A DNA stretch of 64,000 nucleotides. It comes from Sphingobacterium sp. SGG-5. GTDB taxonomy: Bacteria > Bacteroidota > Bacteroidia > Sphingobacteriales > Sphingobacteriaceae. Positions 7,636-15,531 of the stretch are shown in pieces. How positions within the stretch are numbered: position 1 is the stretch's first letter; each line of letters begins with the position of its first letter. The notes under the pieces were generated by a model. The model had not been told where the DNA came from. It was given only the letters and a program-made list of their open reading frames with translations, and ran no database searches. Both the position numbers and the translations under genes were made by a program. The DNA is taken from assembly GCF_011043525.1 (NCBI RefSeq), contig NZ_JAAKGO010000003.1, positions 310,001 through 374,000 on the forward strand, written 5' to 3'.

Positions 7636-8082
7636 TTACTTACAATGTGATAACGCCTTTTTTACGGCCTCGTGCGAGTAAATGCTGTCGGATTGGCCGA
7701 ACGTGGTAGTAACATACGTTAGTACATAGGCAATATCCAAATCTGTCAACTTGTTGTTTCCGGGCATAGGCTGGTCATATTGCTGTCCGGATACTTCAAT
7801 CTTTTCATGAAGTCCGTGACGTACAATACAGCTGAGTTTTTCTCTGTGGAGGGCAAAGAAATTATTGTCTGTCAACGGCGGGTAAAGTTTAGCCAACCCT
7901 TCGCCTTTGGCGCCATGACAATTCTGGCAATGGTTTCTGTATACCTTCTGGCCGTTGACTGCGTATTGTGCCATTTGTATGTCTACGTTGGATTGACAGG
8001 CAGAAAGATAGGACATCGCCCCGATGAGTAAGGCAATTGCGAACAGGCTGTATGCTTTTGGCTTTAGGCTGTAAGCGCTCAT
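7636..8082 (-). CDS. Class I c-type cytochrome lipoprotein
   Basis: 148 residues. A signal peptide ends in the lipobox LSAC (Cys29), so the protein is a membrane-anchored lipoprotein facing the periplasm. The haem-binding motif CQNCH is at 52-56 and the distal methionine is probably Met106 in QPMPGNN, giving a normal class I mono-haem domain that carries electrons. It lies between a SCO-like gene (7 nt upstream) and a TSUP permease. The N-terminal run SLKPKAYSL before the hydrophobic core is unusual; a later start is possible but would shorten the signal's n-region. Confidence 0.9.
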   Translation of the reverse strand: MSAYSLKPKAYSLFAIALLIGAMSYLSACQSNVDIQMAQYAVNGQKVYRNHCQNCHGAKGEGLAKLYPPLTDNNFFALHREKLSCIVRHGLHEKIEVSGQQYDQPMPGNNKLTDLDIAYVLTYVTTTFGQSDSIYSHEAVKKALSHCK

Positions 8083-8089
8083 TGCTATA

Positions 8090-8728
8090 TTATTTTTCTT
8101 TCAAAAGAACAGCAATGTCTTGCAGCAACTGCTGGATGTGTTCTTCATTCGTGCCGTCGTAGGTACCCCGGATATGTTTATTCGCATCGACCAATACCAA
8201 AAATCCCGAATGGTCATAGCCGCCGGGGGCATTTTCGTCTTCTGCCGTATAGATCAGATATTTGTCCGATATACCGTAGATATCCGCTTTGCTGCCCGTT
8301 ACGAACTGCCATTGCTCGTTATCCACGCCAAGGTTGTTCGCATATTTTTTTAGAACTGCCGGTTGATCATACTTAAAGTCAATGCTATGGGACAAGAAGC
8401 TGATCCGTTCGTCGTTTTTATATTTTTTATACACTTCCAGTACATTGCGCTGCATCGTAGGGCAGATGCTGGGGCAGTGTGTGAAAAAGAAATTCGCCAC
8501 GTAGATCTTGTTGTCGAAGAATTTGTCGGTAATCAACACACTATCCTGATTTAAAAACTGAAAACCCGGAATGGTGGGGTAGATAGTGTCCCGGACGGTT
8601 TGTCCATCGACGACTTTCTCCACAATATCAGGTTCGCCGATAATAGGTAGTTTTTGCTGTTCAGATTGGCAGGAAGCGAATACTAACCCGATCAGCACCA
8701 CGAATGCAGCCCTACTTTTTTTTAACAT
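8090..8728 (-). CDS. SCO1/SenC family copper/redox lipoprotein
   Basis: 212 residues. The lipobox FASC (Cys20) makes it a lipoprotein. The thioredoxin-like domain has the copper-binding pair CPSIC (Cys85, Cys89) and the third ligand His173 in GYDHSG. SCO proteins deliver copper to the CuA site of cytochrome oxidase or act as thiol reductases in the periplasm. It sits between the Met/His-containing lipoprotein and the cytochrome c gene, which fits a respiratory or copper-handling role. Confidence 0.92.
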   Translation of the reverse strand: MLKKSRAAFVVLIGLVFASCQSEQQKLPIIGEPDIVEKVVDGQTVRDTIYPTIPGFQFLNQDSVLITDKFFDNKIYVANFFFTHCPSICPTMQRNVLEVYKKYKNDERISFLSHSIDFKYDQPAVLKKYANNLGVDNEQWQFVTGSKADIYGISDKYLIYTAEDENAPGGYDHSGFLVLVDANKHIRGTYDGTNEEHIQQLLQDIAVLLKEK

Positions 8729-8740
8729 AACGTGAAAGTG

Positions 8741-9145
8741 TTAGCGTGACGAGGATAGTTTTTTATAATGTTCGGAAGCAGCAACATCTTCAAATTGCTT
8801 CTTCATAGCTTTAACCTTGTCGACTTCTGCTTGTTGATAAGCCACATCGGTGCTATCTGCAACATATTCATGCATCCAGGTCATCATGTTATCCGTAGCT
8901 TGTTCCAAATCCTGCTTTAATTGTACCAACTCCTCATGTGTTGTCGTTGTATCACGGAGCATGGAGTCTATTTTTACCGTGGCCTGATCAAAACTGGCTA
9001 TGTGTGGCATGATGTCATCATGTAGTGCAATGGCCTCCTGCGCCAATTGCTGGCCTTTAACAGCCTCTTTTGTTGCGGGAGATTGACATGCCACTGCTAT
9101 CAAAAGCAAAGAAAGACTACCTGTATAAAATAACTTTTTCATCAT
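8741..9145 (-). CDS. Small helical lipoprotein linked to SCO/cytochrome c genes
   Basis: 134 residues. The signal peptide ends at the lipobox AVAC (Cys20). The remainder is strongly helical and probably coiled coil (residues about 30-125). It contains two His/Met patches, HDDIMPH and MMTWMHEY, that could bind copper, although this is inference. It is the first gene of the run lipoprotein-SCO-cytochrome c-TSUP. I recognise no named family; similar Bacteroidota proteins are sometimes loosely annotated as viral A-type inclusion proteins, which is not informative. Confidence 0.75.
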   Translation of the reverse strand: MMKKLFYTGSLSLLLIAVACQSPATKEAVKGQQLAQEAIALHDDIMPHIASFDQATVKIDSMLRDTTTTHEELVQLKQDLEQATDNMMTWMHEYVADSTDVAYQQAEVDKVKAMKKQFEDVAASEHYKKLSSSR

Positions 9146-9154
9146 ATTCTTTAT

Positions 9155-9661
9155 TTACGTTGTTACTGGAGCTAGTTTTTTCTTTCTATTCCGTAGGGAA
9201 AAAGTAAGATCCCGGATATAAATCTCGTTGTGTGACAGGGCACACAGTATACCATTCTTGTCAAAGATCTCTGTGATAAAGGTTTTGATTACTTTTCCTT
9301 CGTTCAGAATCGTCTGATAGGCTTCTTCAATATCTTTATCACTTAATCGTATGGAAAAATAGAGGTTGGTATGTCCGGGTTTAATGTAATCTATTTTTGC
9401 CGATTTTAACCAGGCTACGGTTTTTTTCATTCCCTTGGATTTGAAGATCTGATCCAATAGGATGGGATGAGCTGGATCGAGCGCGGAAAATATCGTGCCG
9501 CCGAAGACTGTTTTGTTGGCATTGATATTCAGGGAGCTTTTATGAATCTTAATATCCATTCCCTTAAAACCATCCAACACACGTTTGACCCATATTCGTT
9601 GAAAGAAAAAAGGAGGATAAAAACGAAGCGCCCATTTTAAGGCCGTAGGATTAAAATTCAT
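9155..9661 (-). CDS. DUF4442 (hotdog-fold thioesterase-like) protein
   Basis: 168 residues from the ATG at 9661. The sequence (GFKGMDIKIHKSSLNINANKT, VFGGTIFSALDPAHPILLD) fits DUF4442, a hotdog-fold family related to acyl-CoA thioesterases; no substrate is known. I chose the start at 9661 because the TTG further up (9676) falls inside a -7-like TACTTTTG element at 9666-9673. If that element is the promoter, the mRNA would begin at or next to the start codon. Its 3' end is 9 nt before the lipoprotein start. Confidence 0.8.
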   Translation of the reverse strand: MNFNPTALKWALRFYPPFFFQRIWVKRVLDGFKGMDIKIHKSSLNINANKTVFGGTIFSALDPAHPILLDQIFKSKGMKKTVAWLKSAKIDYIKPGHTNLYFSIRLSDKDIEEAYQTILNEGKVIKTFITEIFDKNGILCALSHNEIYIRDLTFSLRNRKKKLAPVTT

Positions 9662-9665
9662 GCCA

Positions 9666-9673
9666 CAAAAGTA
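9666..9673 (-). promoter_or_regulatory. -7 element immediately before the DUF4442 start
   Basis: Minus-strand TACTTTTG matches TAnnTTTG and ends 4 nt before the ATG at 9661. No clear TTG is visible at the right distance upstream, so this is a half-supported promoter. Confidence 0.4.
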
Positions 9674-9765
9674 CAATTTTATTGAAATTAAATGTCGAAA
9701 GATTTGTCAATATGTTGTATAAAATGAAAAACTAACTTAAATTGAGCCGATTTTTATTCAAAACC

Positions 9766-10986
9766 ATGGAATCTAAACACTCGAACCGTGCGTGGTTATT
9801 GGTCTTTGTAGCCTCTTTAGGATATTTTGTCGATATCTACGATCTGATTATATTTTCAATTGTCCGCATACAATCTTTCCGCGACATTGGCGTACCGGAG
9901 GAACTTATGCGTGTAAAGGGTGAATATGTGCTGAATATGCAGATGGGCGGACTGCTGATAGGAGGGGTAATCTGGGGAATACTTGCCGATAAATTCGGGC
10001 GTCTGAAAGTGCTGTTCGGTTCTATTCTCTTATATTCCTTGGCTAATATATACAATGGTTTTGTACAAGATGTGACGATGTACGGTGTTATCCGCTTTAT
10101 AGCCGGCATCGGGCTTGCCGGTGAACTGGGAGCAGGTATTACATTGGTTAGTGAGACAATGGGTAGAGGCAAAAGGGGATATGGAACCATGATTGTTGCC
10201 GGAGTGGGCGTGTTAGGAGCTATCTTGGCTTACTATATATCCGAATGGTTTGATTGGCGTACCGCGTATTTTGTAGGAGGAGCTATGGGCCTATTGCTCT
10301 TGTTACTCCGCATAGGTACCTTTGAGTCGAAATTGTTTCATCATGTCACACAACAACAGGTTTCCAAAGGTAGTCTCCGTCTGCTTTTTACCAGTAAAAA
10401 GAGAATATTACGCTATATCTATTGTTTGTGTATCGGGCTGCCCATCTGGTTTGTGGTCGGGGTTCTGGTGACACAAGCACCTGAAATCGGCAGGGCCCTG
10501 GGCGCGGAAACCGTACTCAGTGCGGGCAAGGGGGTAATGTTTACCTATTTAGGTATTTCGTTGGGTGATTTTTTTGCGGGTCTCTTGGCGCAAGTGTTGA
10601 AGTCGCGAAAGAAAGTGGTGTTTCTCTGTCAGCTGATGATTGTTATCTCCTCGGTTTGGTACCTCAACAGTACAGGAATCACAGAAACGACGTTCAATTG
10701 GCTCGCGTTTTTTATGGGATTGGGTGTCGGATACTGGGCCACCTTTGTAACGATCGCGGCAGAACAGTTTGGTACGAACCTTCGGGCAACCGTAGCGACG
10801 ACAGCGCCCAACTTTGTGCGCGGAGCGTTAATCCCGTCGACTTTGTTGTATGGTTACCTTGTTCAACAATGGGGGATTATAGAAGCCGCTTTGATTACAC
10901 TTCTTTTGCTTACAGCTATCGCGGTGTTTGCACTCACGCAGTTGGAAGAAAGCTTTGACAGAGATTTGAATTATCTGGAAGAATAG
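9766..10986 (+). CDS. MFS transporter
   Basis: About 406 residues from the ATG at 9766 (MESKHSNRAW); a longer reading would need a TTG at 9742. Twelve hydrophobic segments are expected. The major facilitator signature is visible between helices 2 and 3 (GILADKFGRLKVLFG) together with the acidic residue in helix 1 (GYFVDIYDLIIFS), which resembles the metabolite:H+ and sugar-phosphate-like branches. The substrate is unknown. It is convergent with the Cys-rich ORF, with only 6 bp between their stops. Confidence 0.85.
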   Translation: MESKHSNRAWLLVFVASLGYFVDIYDLIIFSIVRIQSFRDIGVPEELMRVKGEYVLNMQMGGLLIGGVIWGILADKFGRLKVLFGSILLYSLANIYNGFVQDVTMYGVIRFIAGIGLAGELGAGITLVSETMGRGKRGYGTMIVAGVGVLGAILAYYISEWFDWRTAYFVGGAMGLLLLLLRIGTFESKLFHHVTQQQVSKGSLRLLFTSKKRILRYIYCLCIGLPIWFVVGVLVTQAPEIGRALGAETVLSAGKGVMFTYLGISLGDFFAGLLAQVLKSRKKVVFLCQLMIVISSVWYLNSTGITETTFNWLAFFMGLGVGYWATFVTIAAEQFGTNLRATVATTAPNFVRGALIPSTLLYGYLVQQWGIIEAALITLLLLTAIAVFALTQLEESFDRDLNYLEE

Positions 10987-10992
10987 AAAGAA

Positions 10993-11151
10993 TTATTTGT
11001 TGGGGCATTTTTTGCAACGTTTGCCCTTTTTATATTTTTTACAGCATTTTTTCAGTACACAACACGAAAAGCAACCAAACGGATTAACTCCTTTTGGAAG
11101 TTCTTGCAACTCATCTACGCCGGGGCAGGACGACCACTCACTTTCCTTCAT
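10993..11151 (-). CDS. Cys-rich 52-aa protein, probably metal-binding, unknown family
   Basis: The minus-strand ORF runs from ATG at 11151 to TAA at 10993. The 52 residues include eight cysteines, at 9, 27, 30, 31, 36, 37, 46 and 49, grouped as C-x2-C-C, C-C and C-x2-C in a Lys-rich C-terminal half. That spacing suggests zinc or another metal, or an Fe-S site; this is inference. There is no signal peptide, so it is probably cytoplasmic. A very good promoter (11157-11185) ends at the start codon. It is convergent with the MFS gene. Confidence 0.65.
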   Translation of the reverse strand: MKESEWSSCPGVDELQELPKGVNPFGCFSCCVLKKCCKKYKKGKRCKKCPNK

Positions 11152-11156
11152 GGTCA

Positions 11157-11185
11157 CAAAGATAGTTATTTAGAATTAATTCAAA
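11157..11185 (-). promoter_or_regulatory. Promoter of the Cys-rich ORF, possibly leaderless
   Basis: On the minus strand, TTTG (11185-11182), a 17-nt spacer and TATCTTTG (11164-11157) match the Bacteroidota consensus. The last G is 5 nt before the ATG at 11151, so transcription would start at or within a base or two of the initiator codon. Confidence 0.6.
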
Positions 11186-11210
11186 TAATAGTGGTGTAAA
11201 AATTAAATCA

Positions 11211-12107
11211 CTATTCTTCCAAAGGAGCGCCATAATTGAGTTCGATCAAAAAACGCCGGTCGAGCAGTCCGAGAGTCGTGGCTACCGATTTTGATAGCAC
11301 GACGATGGCATCATGTGTGTCTTGATTGTCGCCGAACTTGCCGACGACTTTCGCGAACGTCACGCTTTTATTCATCGGATTTGTAATTTTAAGAATGGTT
11401 CCTATGGGAGCCGTTTTGTGTAGGGCTAGGCTTGTTTGACCATCGCCTAAGCTATCCATCCAAGTGCCGATGCCACGTTCTTTCCGCTCACGGATACCAT
11501 ATCGATTGGGTTTAAAGTCAGAGAGGTCAATGGACTGATGTTCTTCAATGACCAAGGGTTCAGGCGTAGCGACTTGTTCTACTTCCTGTGGGCTATTATT
11601 TGGGATTTTAAGAATTTGACCTTCGCGGAGGTTGTCCGAAGTGAGGTTGTTCGTTTGTTTTATAGCATTTACCGATACATCAAACCGTCGGGAGATGGCA
11701 AATAGTGTTTCTTTTTTGCCGACAATATATTCCGTAAAGATATCCTGCTCCACTTGTGGTGTGCTTTGGTTTTCCTGGGGCGTATCGGGCGTCTCCGGAA
11801 CAGTTAACATAACCGTAGCTACTTTGCCGCGAGGTATTCTGACCGTATCACCAATGCGCAGGTTTTTTTTATTGTTGGCCTGCATAATATCTTTGACCGG
11901 AACGCCGTACGTACGGCTAAGCTGATAATATGTTTCCTGAGGAGCCAATTTGTGGATGACAAAGCGATCGTTGTTTATGATTTCGTTGCCGATAGAGTCC
12001 GGCGACAATCCGTGTGTCCTATTGTTATCTGAAGCGAGTGAGGTAGCAGTGCCGGAAAAGATGATGCCAAGAACGAAGAAAGAAAAAAGTTGAATAAATT
12101 TAATCAT
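11211..12107 (-). CDS. LysM-repeat secreted protein with C-terminal RlpA-like barrel
   Basis: 298 residues from the ATG at 12107; an upstream TTG at 12116 is less likely. It has a signal peptide (residues 1 to about 27), then two LysM peptidoglycan-binding repeats: HKLAPQETYYQLSRTYGVPV..LRIGDTVRIP and YIVGKKETLFAISRRFDVSV..LREGQILKIP. The C-terminal region (GIGTWMD through LLDRRFLIELNYGAP) resembles a double-psi beta-barrel of the RlpA/expansin kind. It is probably a periplasmic cell-wall protein. The gene begins 9 nt after the stop of the next gene upstream, suggesting an operon. Confidence 0.85.
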   Translation of the reverse strand: MIKFIQLFSFFVLGIIFSGTATSLASDNNRTHGLSPDSIGNEIINNDRFVIHKLAPQETYYQLSRTYGVPVKDIMQANNKKNLRIGDTVRIPRGKVATVMLTVPETPDTPQENQSTPQVEQDIFTEYIVGKKETLFAISRRFDVSVNAIKQTNNLTSDNLREGQILKIPNNSPQEVEQVATPEPLVIEEHQSIDLSDFKPNRYGIRERKERGIGTWMDSLGDGQTSLALHKTAPIGTILKITNPMNKSVTFAKVVGKFGDNQDTHDAIVVLSKSVATTLGLLDRRFLIELNYGAPLEE

Positions 12108-12116
12108 AACATGCAA

Positions 12117-12872
12117 TTATACTAAATACGTTATAATTTCCTGTTTAGTATTTGATAAAAAGAAAATATATCGTTCGACTTGGAAAAAGGGCTGAGGGAT
12201 TAATCGGTTTAAATTTTCAAGAACTACTTTTGTGTCAAGTAGTTCATTTTTAGTGGATAATGATAGAATTAAGTTATATTTATTTGCTGCTGCAAGATGG
12301 TACGCCCAGATGTAAACGTCATCCATCGGGAGTAACCAGACCTGGTCAACAAAAGGTATTTCACGTATAAATGCGGGTAGGTTGGCGGTGTAAGCTATGG
12401 GATAGTGGATATGGGAAACGGGATAGCTATAGTCGTTCCTTTTGCTTTGTGTAATCTGTCCGGTAGCGATATCAATCTGGAAAACTAATCCACCCGGGAT
12501 AGAGCGGTGTCTGGCTAAAAGTATGCCTTGATATACTTCCTGCAAGACATACTCCATGGCTGTTACGATCGTTCGGTTTGTTGGATAATGTATAATACAG
12601 ATACCCGCTTCGATAGGCGAAGAAGCTCCAAATCGCTTTAGGACCAAGAATTCGCCTTGGATAGCTTCCAAAGTCCATTCCTTTTCTTTGGTCGTCACTT
12701 CATCATCGCGTATATTGCCATCAAAGTCCAACACGGAAAAATGAGGAATAGTCGTTTCAGGGTCGCGATATTCAATAGCCATACGATTATGCGCACAATC
12801 CACTTCTATTTTCCAGATCGGAAAAGGAAAACTTTTCTCAAATGCTTTATTAATCGTATATTTATTCACCAT
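12117..12872 (-). CDS. Conserved protein, probably DUF4905
   Basis: 251 residues with no signal peptide. It begins KYTINKAFEKSFPFPIWKIEVD and continues as a run of predicted beta strands, with repeated short motifs of the form (hydrophobic)3-D/E. This fits DUF4905, a family of unknown function I recall from Sphingobacteriales; the assignment is from memory. It precedes the LysM gene with 9 nt between them. Its start is only 12 bp from the divergent NfeD gene, so its promoter must lie inside that gene. Confidence 0.7.
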   Translation of the reverse strand: MVNKYTINKAFEKSFPFPIWKIEVDCAHNRMAIEYRDPETTIPHFSVLDFDGNIRDDEVTTKEKEWTLEAIQGEFLVLKRFGASSPIEAGICIIHYPTNRTIVTAMEYVLQEVYQGILLARHRSIPGGLVFQIDIATGQITQSKRNDYSYPVSHIHYPIAYTANLPAFIREIPFVDQVWLLPMDDVYIWAYHLAAANKYNLILSLSTKNELLDTKVVLENLNRLIPQPFFQVERYIFFLSNTKQEIITYLV

Positions 12873-12884
12873 AGCGGATTAGAA

Positions 12885-14231
12885 ATGACTTTATACAAAA
12901 TTACAAAAACCATTTTATTTTTAGCTCTTGTCATTTTTGCTGGAGAAACGGTTTACGCGCAGCGTATTTATAAAACAGAATTAAAGGAAGATGTGGGCCC
13001 CAATGCGTGGCGTGTGCTAAAGAATTCGTACAAAGCTGCCCAAGAGGATAAGGCCGATTATTTTTTCGTCGAGATGAATACTTTTGGCGGGGCCGTTAAT
13101 TTTGCGGATTCGATTCGCACATTGTTATTGAATGCGGAGATGAAAACGATCGTGTATATCAATAATAATGCGGCTTCTGCGGGAACGTTGATTTCGTTAG
13201 CATCGGATTATATTTATATGCATGCAGGATCGTCCATCGGAGCCGCTAGTGTAGTCAATCAGTCGGGAGAAATTATGCCGGAGAAGTACCAGTCGTACAT
13301 GAGAGGGCTCATGCGGGCGACTGCGGAAGCAAAAGGGCGTGATCCTAAAATGGCTGAGGCTTTTGTTGATCCATCGGTCTCGCTTCCGGCTTATAAAGAA
13401 GAGGGGAAGGTATTGACATTTACGGCTTCGGAAGCGGTAAGGGCAAATTTGGCTAAAGCAGAGGTGAAAAGTGAAAGTGAGATATTTGCCGATCTTCAGT
13501 TGTTGACACCGACTGTTGTGAAACATGAACTGACATGGGTTGACCATATCATTGCCTTGCTCATCAATCCTATGGTCAGCGGTTTGCTTATTATGGGCAT
13601 TTTGGGTGGTATTTATTTTGAGTTGCAAACACCGGGTATCGGGTTTGCGCTTGTTGTAGCCCTTGTATCGGCAGCGTTGTTTTTTGCACCCTTGTATTTG
13701 CAAGGGTTGGCAGACAATTGGGAAATTTTATTATTTGTCATCGGTGTTTTATTGCTCGCTGCCGAGATTTTTGTGATACCAGGTTTCGGCGTTGCAGGTA
13801 TACTGGGAATCATATTTGTGCTATGTGGACTGTCATTTTCGATGTTGGCAAATGATTATTTTGATTTTAAACTATCTAAACCGGGCTTATTGATGAATTC
13901 CTTTTTAATCGTTATCGGTGCTATGGTGTTGTCCATTGTCCTGATGGTTGTGTTTGGCCGAAATCTAATGCGTTCATCCGCATTCAAAAGATTGGTATTG
14001 CAGGATGAGCAACGCTCAGATACCGGCTATACTTCTTCTGTGCCAAAAATTAATCTGTTGAATAAGCAAGGAATTGCCAAGACAGTCTTGCGCCCGTCGG
14101 GTAAGATCGAAATTGATGGAGTATGGTATGATGCCGTAGCTTTAGATGGTTTTATCGATGCCGGGGAGCAAATTTATGTGGAGAAGCACGAAAATTATAA
14201 TTTATTTGTGCGAAAGGTTAGTGACAATTAA
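12885..14231 (+). CDS. NfeD-family membrane-bound serine protease (ClpP-class)
   Basis: 448 residues from the ATG at 12885, chosen because it gives a clean signal peptide (MTLYKITKTILFLALVIFAG). A ClpP/SppA-like protease domain follows: EMNTFGGAVNFADSIRTLL, then NNAASAGTLISLASD with the likely nucleophile Ser in ASAG, then the Lys partner probably in AEAKGRDPKMAEAFVD. After that come about four to five membrane helices and a C-terminal soluble OB-fold NfeD domain (GIAKTVLRPSGKIEIDGVWYD). Such proteins pair with stomatin-like proteins, but none is adjacent here. Confidence 0.88.
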   Translation: MTLYKITKTILFLALVIFAGETVYAQRIYKTELKEDVGPNAWRVLKNSYKAAQEDKADYFFVEMNTFGGAVNFADSIRTLLLNAEMKTIVYINNNAASAGTLISLASDYIYMHAGSSIGAASVVNQSGEIMPEKYQSYMRGLMRATAEAKGRDPKMAEAFVDPSVSLPAYKEEGKVLTFTASEAVRANLAKAEVKSESEIFADLQLLTPTVVKHELTWVDHIIALLINPMVSGLLIMGILGGIYFELQTPGIGFALVVALVSAALFFAPLYLQGLADNWEILLFVIGVLLLAAEIFVIPGFGVAGILGIIFVLCGLSFSMLANDYFDFKLSKPGLLMNSFLIVIGAMVLSIVLMVVFGRNLMRSSAFKRLVLQDEQRSDTGYTSSVPKINLLNKQGIAKTVLRPSGKIEIDGVWYDAVALDGFIDAGEQIYVEKHENYNLFVRKVSDN

Positions 14232-14233
14232 CC

Positions 14234-14266
14234 AACAGATAGTAACAGTGTCCGGTTACTGCTGTT
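14234..14266. terminator. Hairpin after the NfeD gene, weak terminator candidate
   Basis: AGTAAC (14241-14246) pairs with GTTACT (14255-14260) around an 8-nt loop. An outer AACAG/CTGTT pairing (14234-14238 with 14262-14266) adds to the stem. There is no T run. Confidence 0.35.
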
Positions 14267-14292
14267 GAAGGTGTAAATTTAAAATGGTATTG

Positions 14293-14388
14293 TTAGTCCT
14301 CGACTACCACCAAGTCGTCTCCATCATAAAGCCATTCAGCAATGTCCAGGATGAAGTCTAAATTTACAATTTCTAAATCTTTAATCAT
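14293..14388 (-). CDS. Possible 31-aa acidic peptide with its own promoter
   Basis: The minus-strand ATG at 14388 opens a 31-codon frame ending at 14293. The peptide MIKDLEIVNLDFILDIAEWL continues with an acidic tail rich in Asp, Val and Glu. Nothing in it matches a family I know. Support comes from a -7 element at 14406-14413 placed 17 nt upstream, and from an otherwise empty 240-bp gap. It could instead be a short noncoding transcript. Confidence 0.4.
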   Translation of the reverse strand: MIKDLEIVNLDFILDIAEWLYDGDDLVVVED

Positions 14389-14405
14389 TGTATTTCTATT
14401 TATAC

Positions 14406-14413
14406 CAAAGGTA
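14406..14413 (-). promoter_or_regulatory. -7 promoter element before the 31-aa ORF
   Basis: Minus-strand TACCTTTG fits TAnnTTTG exactly. No unambiguous TTG is seen 17-20 nt upstream, so only half of the promoter is supported. Confidence 0.4.
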
Positions 14414-14472
14414 CACTTCATCTGTTATTTGCATATAAACAGGATGTTAAGTTTGTGTTAAGCACTATGGTG

Positions 14473-15531
14473 TTAACCGTCGAAACCCGCCACTTCATTA
14501 ATGCGTGGAATGCTACTTTTTGGCGCCATGTGCTTCAGACGTTTCAATTTCTTTCTCGCACGGATGATGCGCATTGTTCTGGAATCTTTGTATAAATTCC
14601 AGTTCATAAGCAATACGGATAACAGAACGATGATGAGCCCGCCTATCTGAATGCCGGTAACCTGATGATCGGTAAAAAGGTGTGCGAGCAACAAGGCAAC
14701 GATAGGATTGACATATGCATAGGTGCTTACTTCGGTGGCTGGGCGAACCTGCAACAACCAAATATAGCAACTGAATGCCAGGATAGATCCCATAATGACC
14801 AGATAAAACATCGCCGCCCAATCGAAAGCATACACTTCTTTGAATTCGAAATGATGATATTCGCCATTGAATAAGGCGATCAACGAAAAAGCTGTACCTG
14901 CGGTGACCATTTGCCAGGCCGTCTTGACGATTACATTCAAAGGTTTTCCCTTTTTTTGAACCGTGGACTTTCCTTTTTCCAGTGCATACTTCGCATAGAG
15001 AGAACCAAATGTCCAACCGATGGTGCCAATTGTTAATACGCTCATGGCAATAACTTTTTGCGTAGAAGGTGCCGTCGCCTCCGTCCCAAAAATTTGTTCG
15101 GAGAATAATAAGATGACGCCCGAGAATCCTAAAATTAATCCAGTCAAAGTAGGGACACTCGAAAAGTTTTCTTTCCATTTGCGCTTATCGAAGATGACAA
15201 ACCATATAGCTGTTGCTGCGGAAAGTATAGACACGATTCCACTGGAAATATATTGTTCAGACCAGATGACAGCCGCCATATCTACGAATAGCAGAAGGAA
15301 ACCAATAAACATGGCCTGACGAATTTCTCTTTTATTGAACAGCCGGTACCCTTTAAGGGCACAGTAGCCCATCAGGACTCCGCCAGCTATAATAAAACGA
15401 ATAGAGCCGAGTACGAATGGAGGAAACGACCGTAATGCTTTTTCGATGAAAAAGAAAGTCGATCCCCATACGATATAGACCACGAGGTAGGCCAATAAAA
15501 TGTGTATCAGTGCGGTTTTATTTTGAGGCAT
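14473..15531 (-). CDS. EamA/DMT-family inner-membrane transporter
   Basis: 352 residues. It has ten predicted membrane helices in two EamA repeats, the first opening with AYLVVYIVWGSTFFFIEKAL, the typical family start. A cytoplasmic Arg/Lys-rich tail follows residue 320. DMT exporters often export amino acids or metabolites. Its first 14 bases overlap the Lrp-type gene upstream, so the two are translationally linked and the regulator probably controls the exporter, as with LysG/LysE-type pairs. Confidence 0.88.
   Translation of the reverse strand: MPQNKTALIHILLAYLVVYIVWGSTFFFIEKALRSFPPFVLGSIRFIIAGGVLMGYCALKGYRLFNKREIRQAMFIGFLLLFVDMAAVIWSEQYISSGIVSILSAATAIWFVIFDKRKWKENFSSVPTLTGLILGFSGVILLFSEQIFGTEATAPSTQKVIAMSVLTIGTIGWTFGSLYAKYALEKGKSTVQKKGKPLNVIVKTAWQMVTAGTAFSLIALFNGEYHHFEFKEVYAFDWAAMFYLVIMGSILAFSCYIWLLQVRPATEVSTYAYVNPIVALLLAHLFTDHQVTGIQIGGLIIVLLSVLLMNWNLYKDSRTMRIIRARKKLKRLKHMAPKSSIPRINEVAGFDG

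Noticed and set aside
12657..12884. N-terminal extension of the NfeD gene
   Set aside because: It is antisense to the DUF4905 gene, and the ATG at 12885 gives a normal signal peptide.
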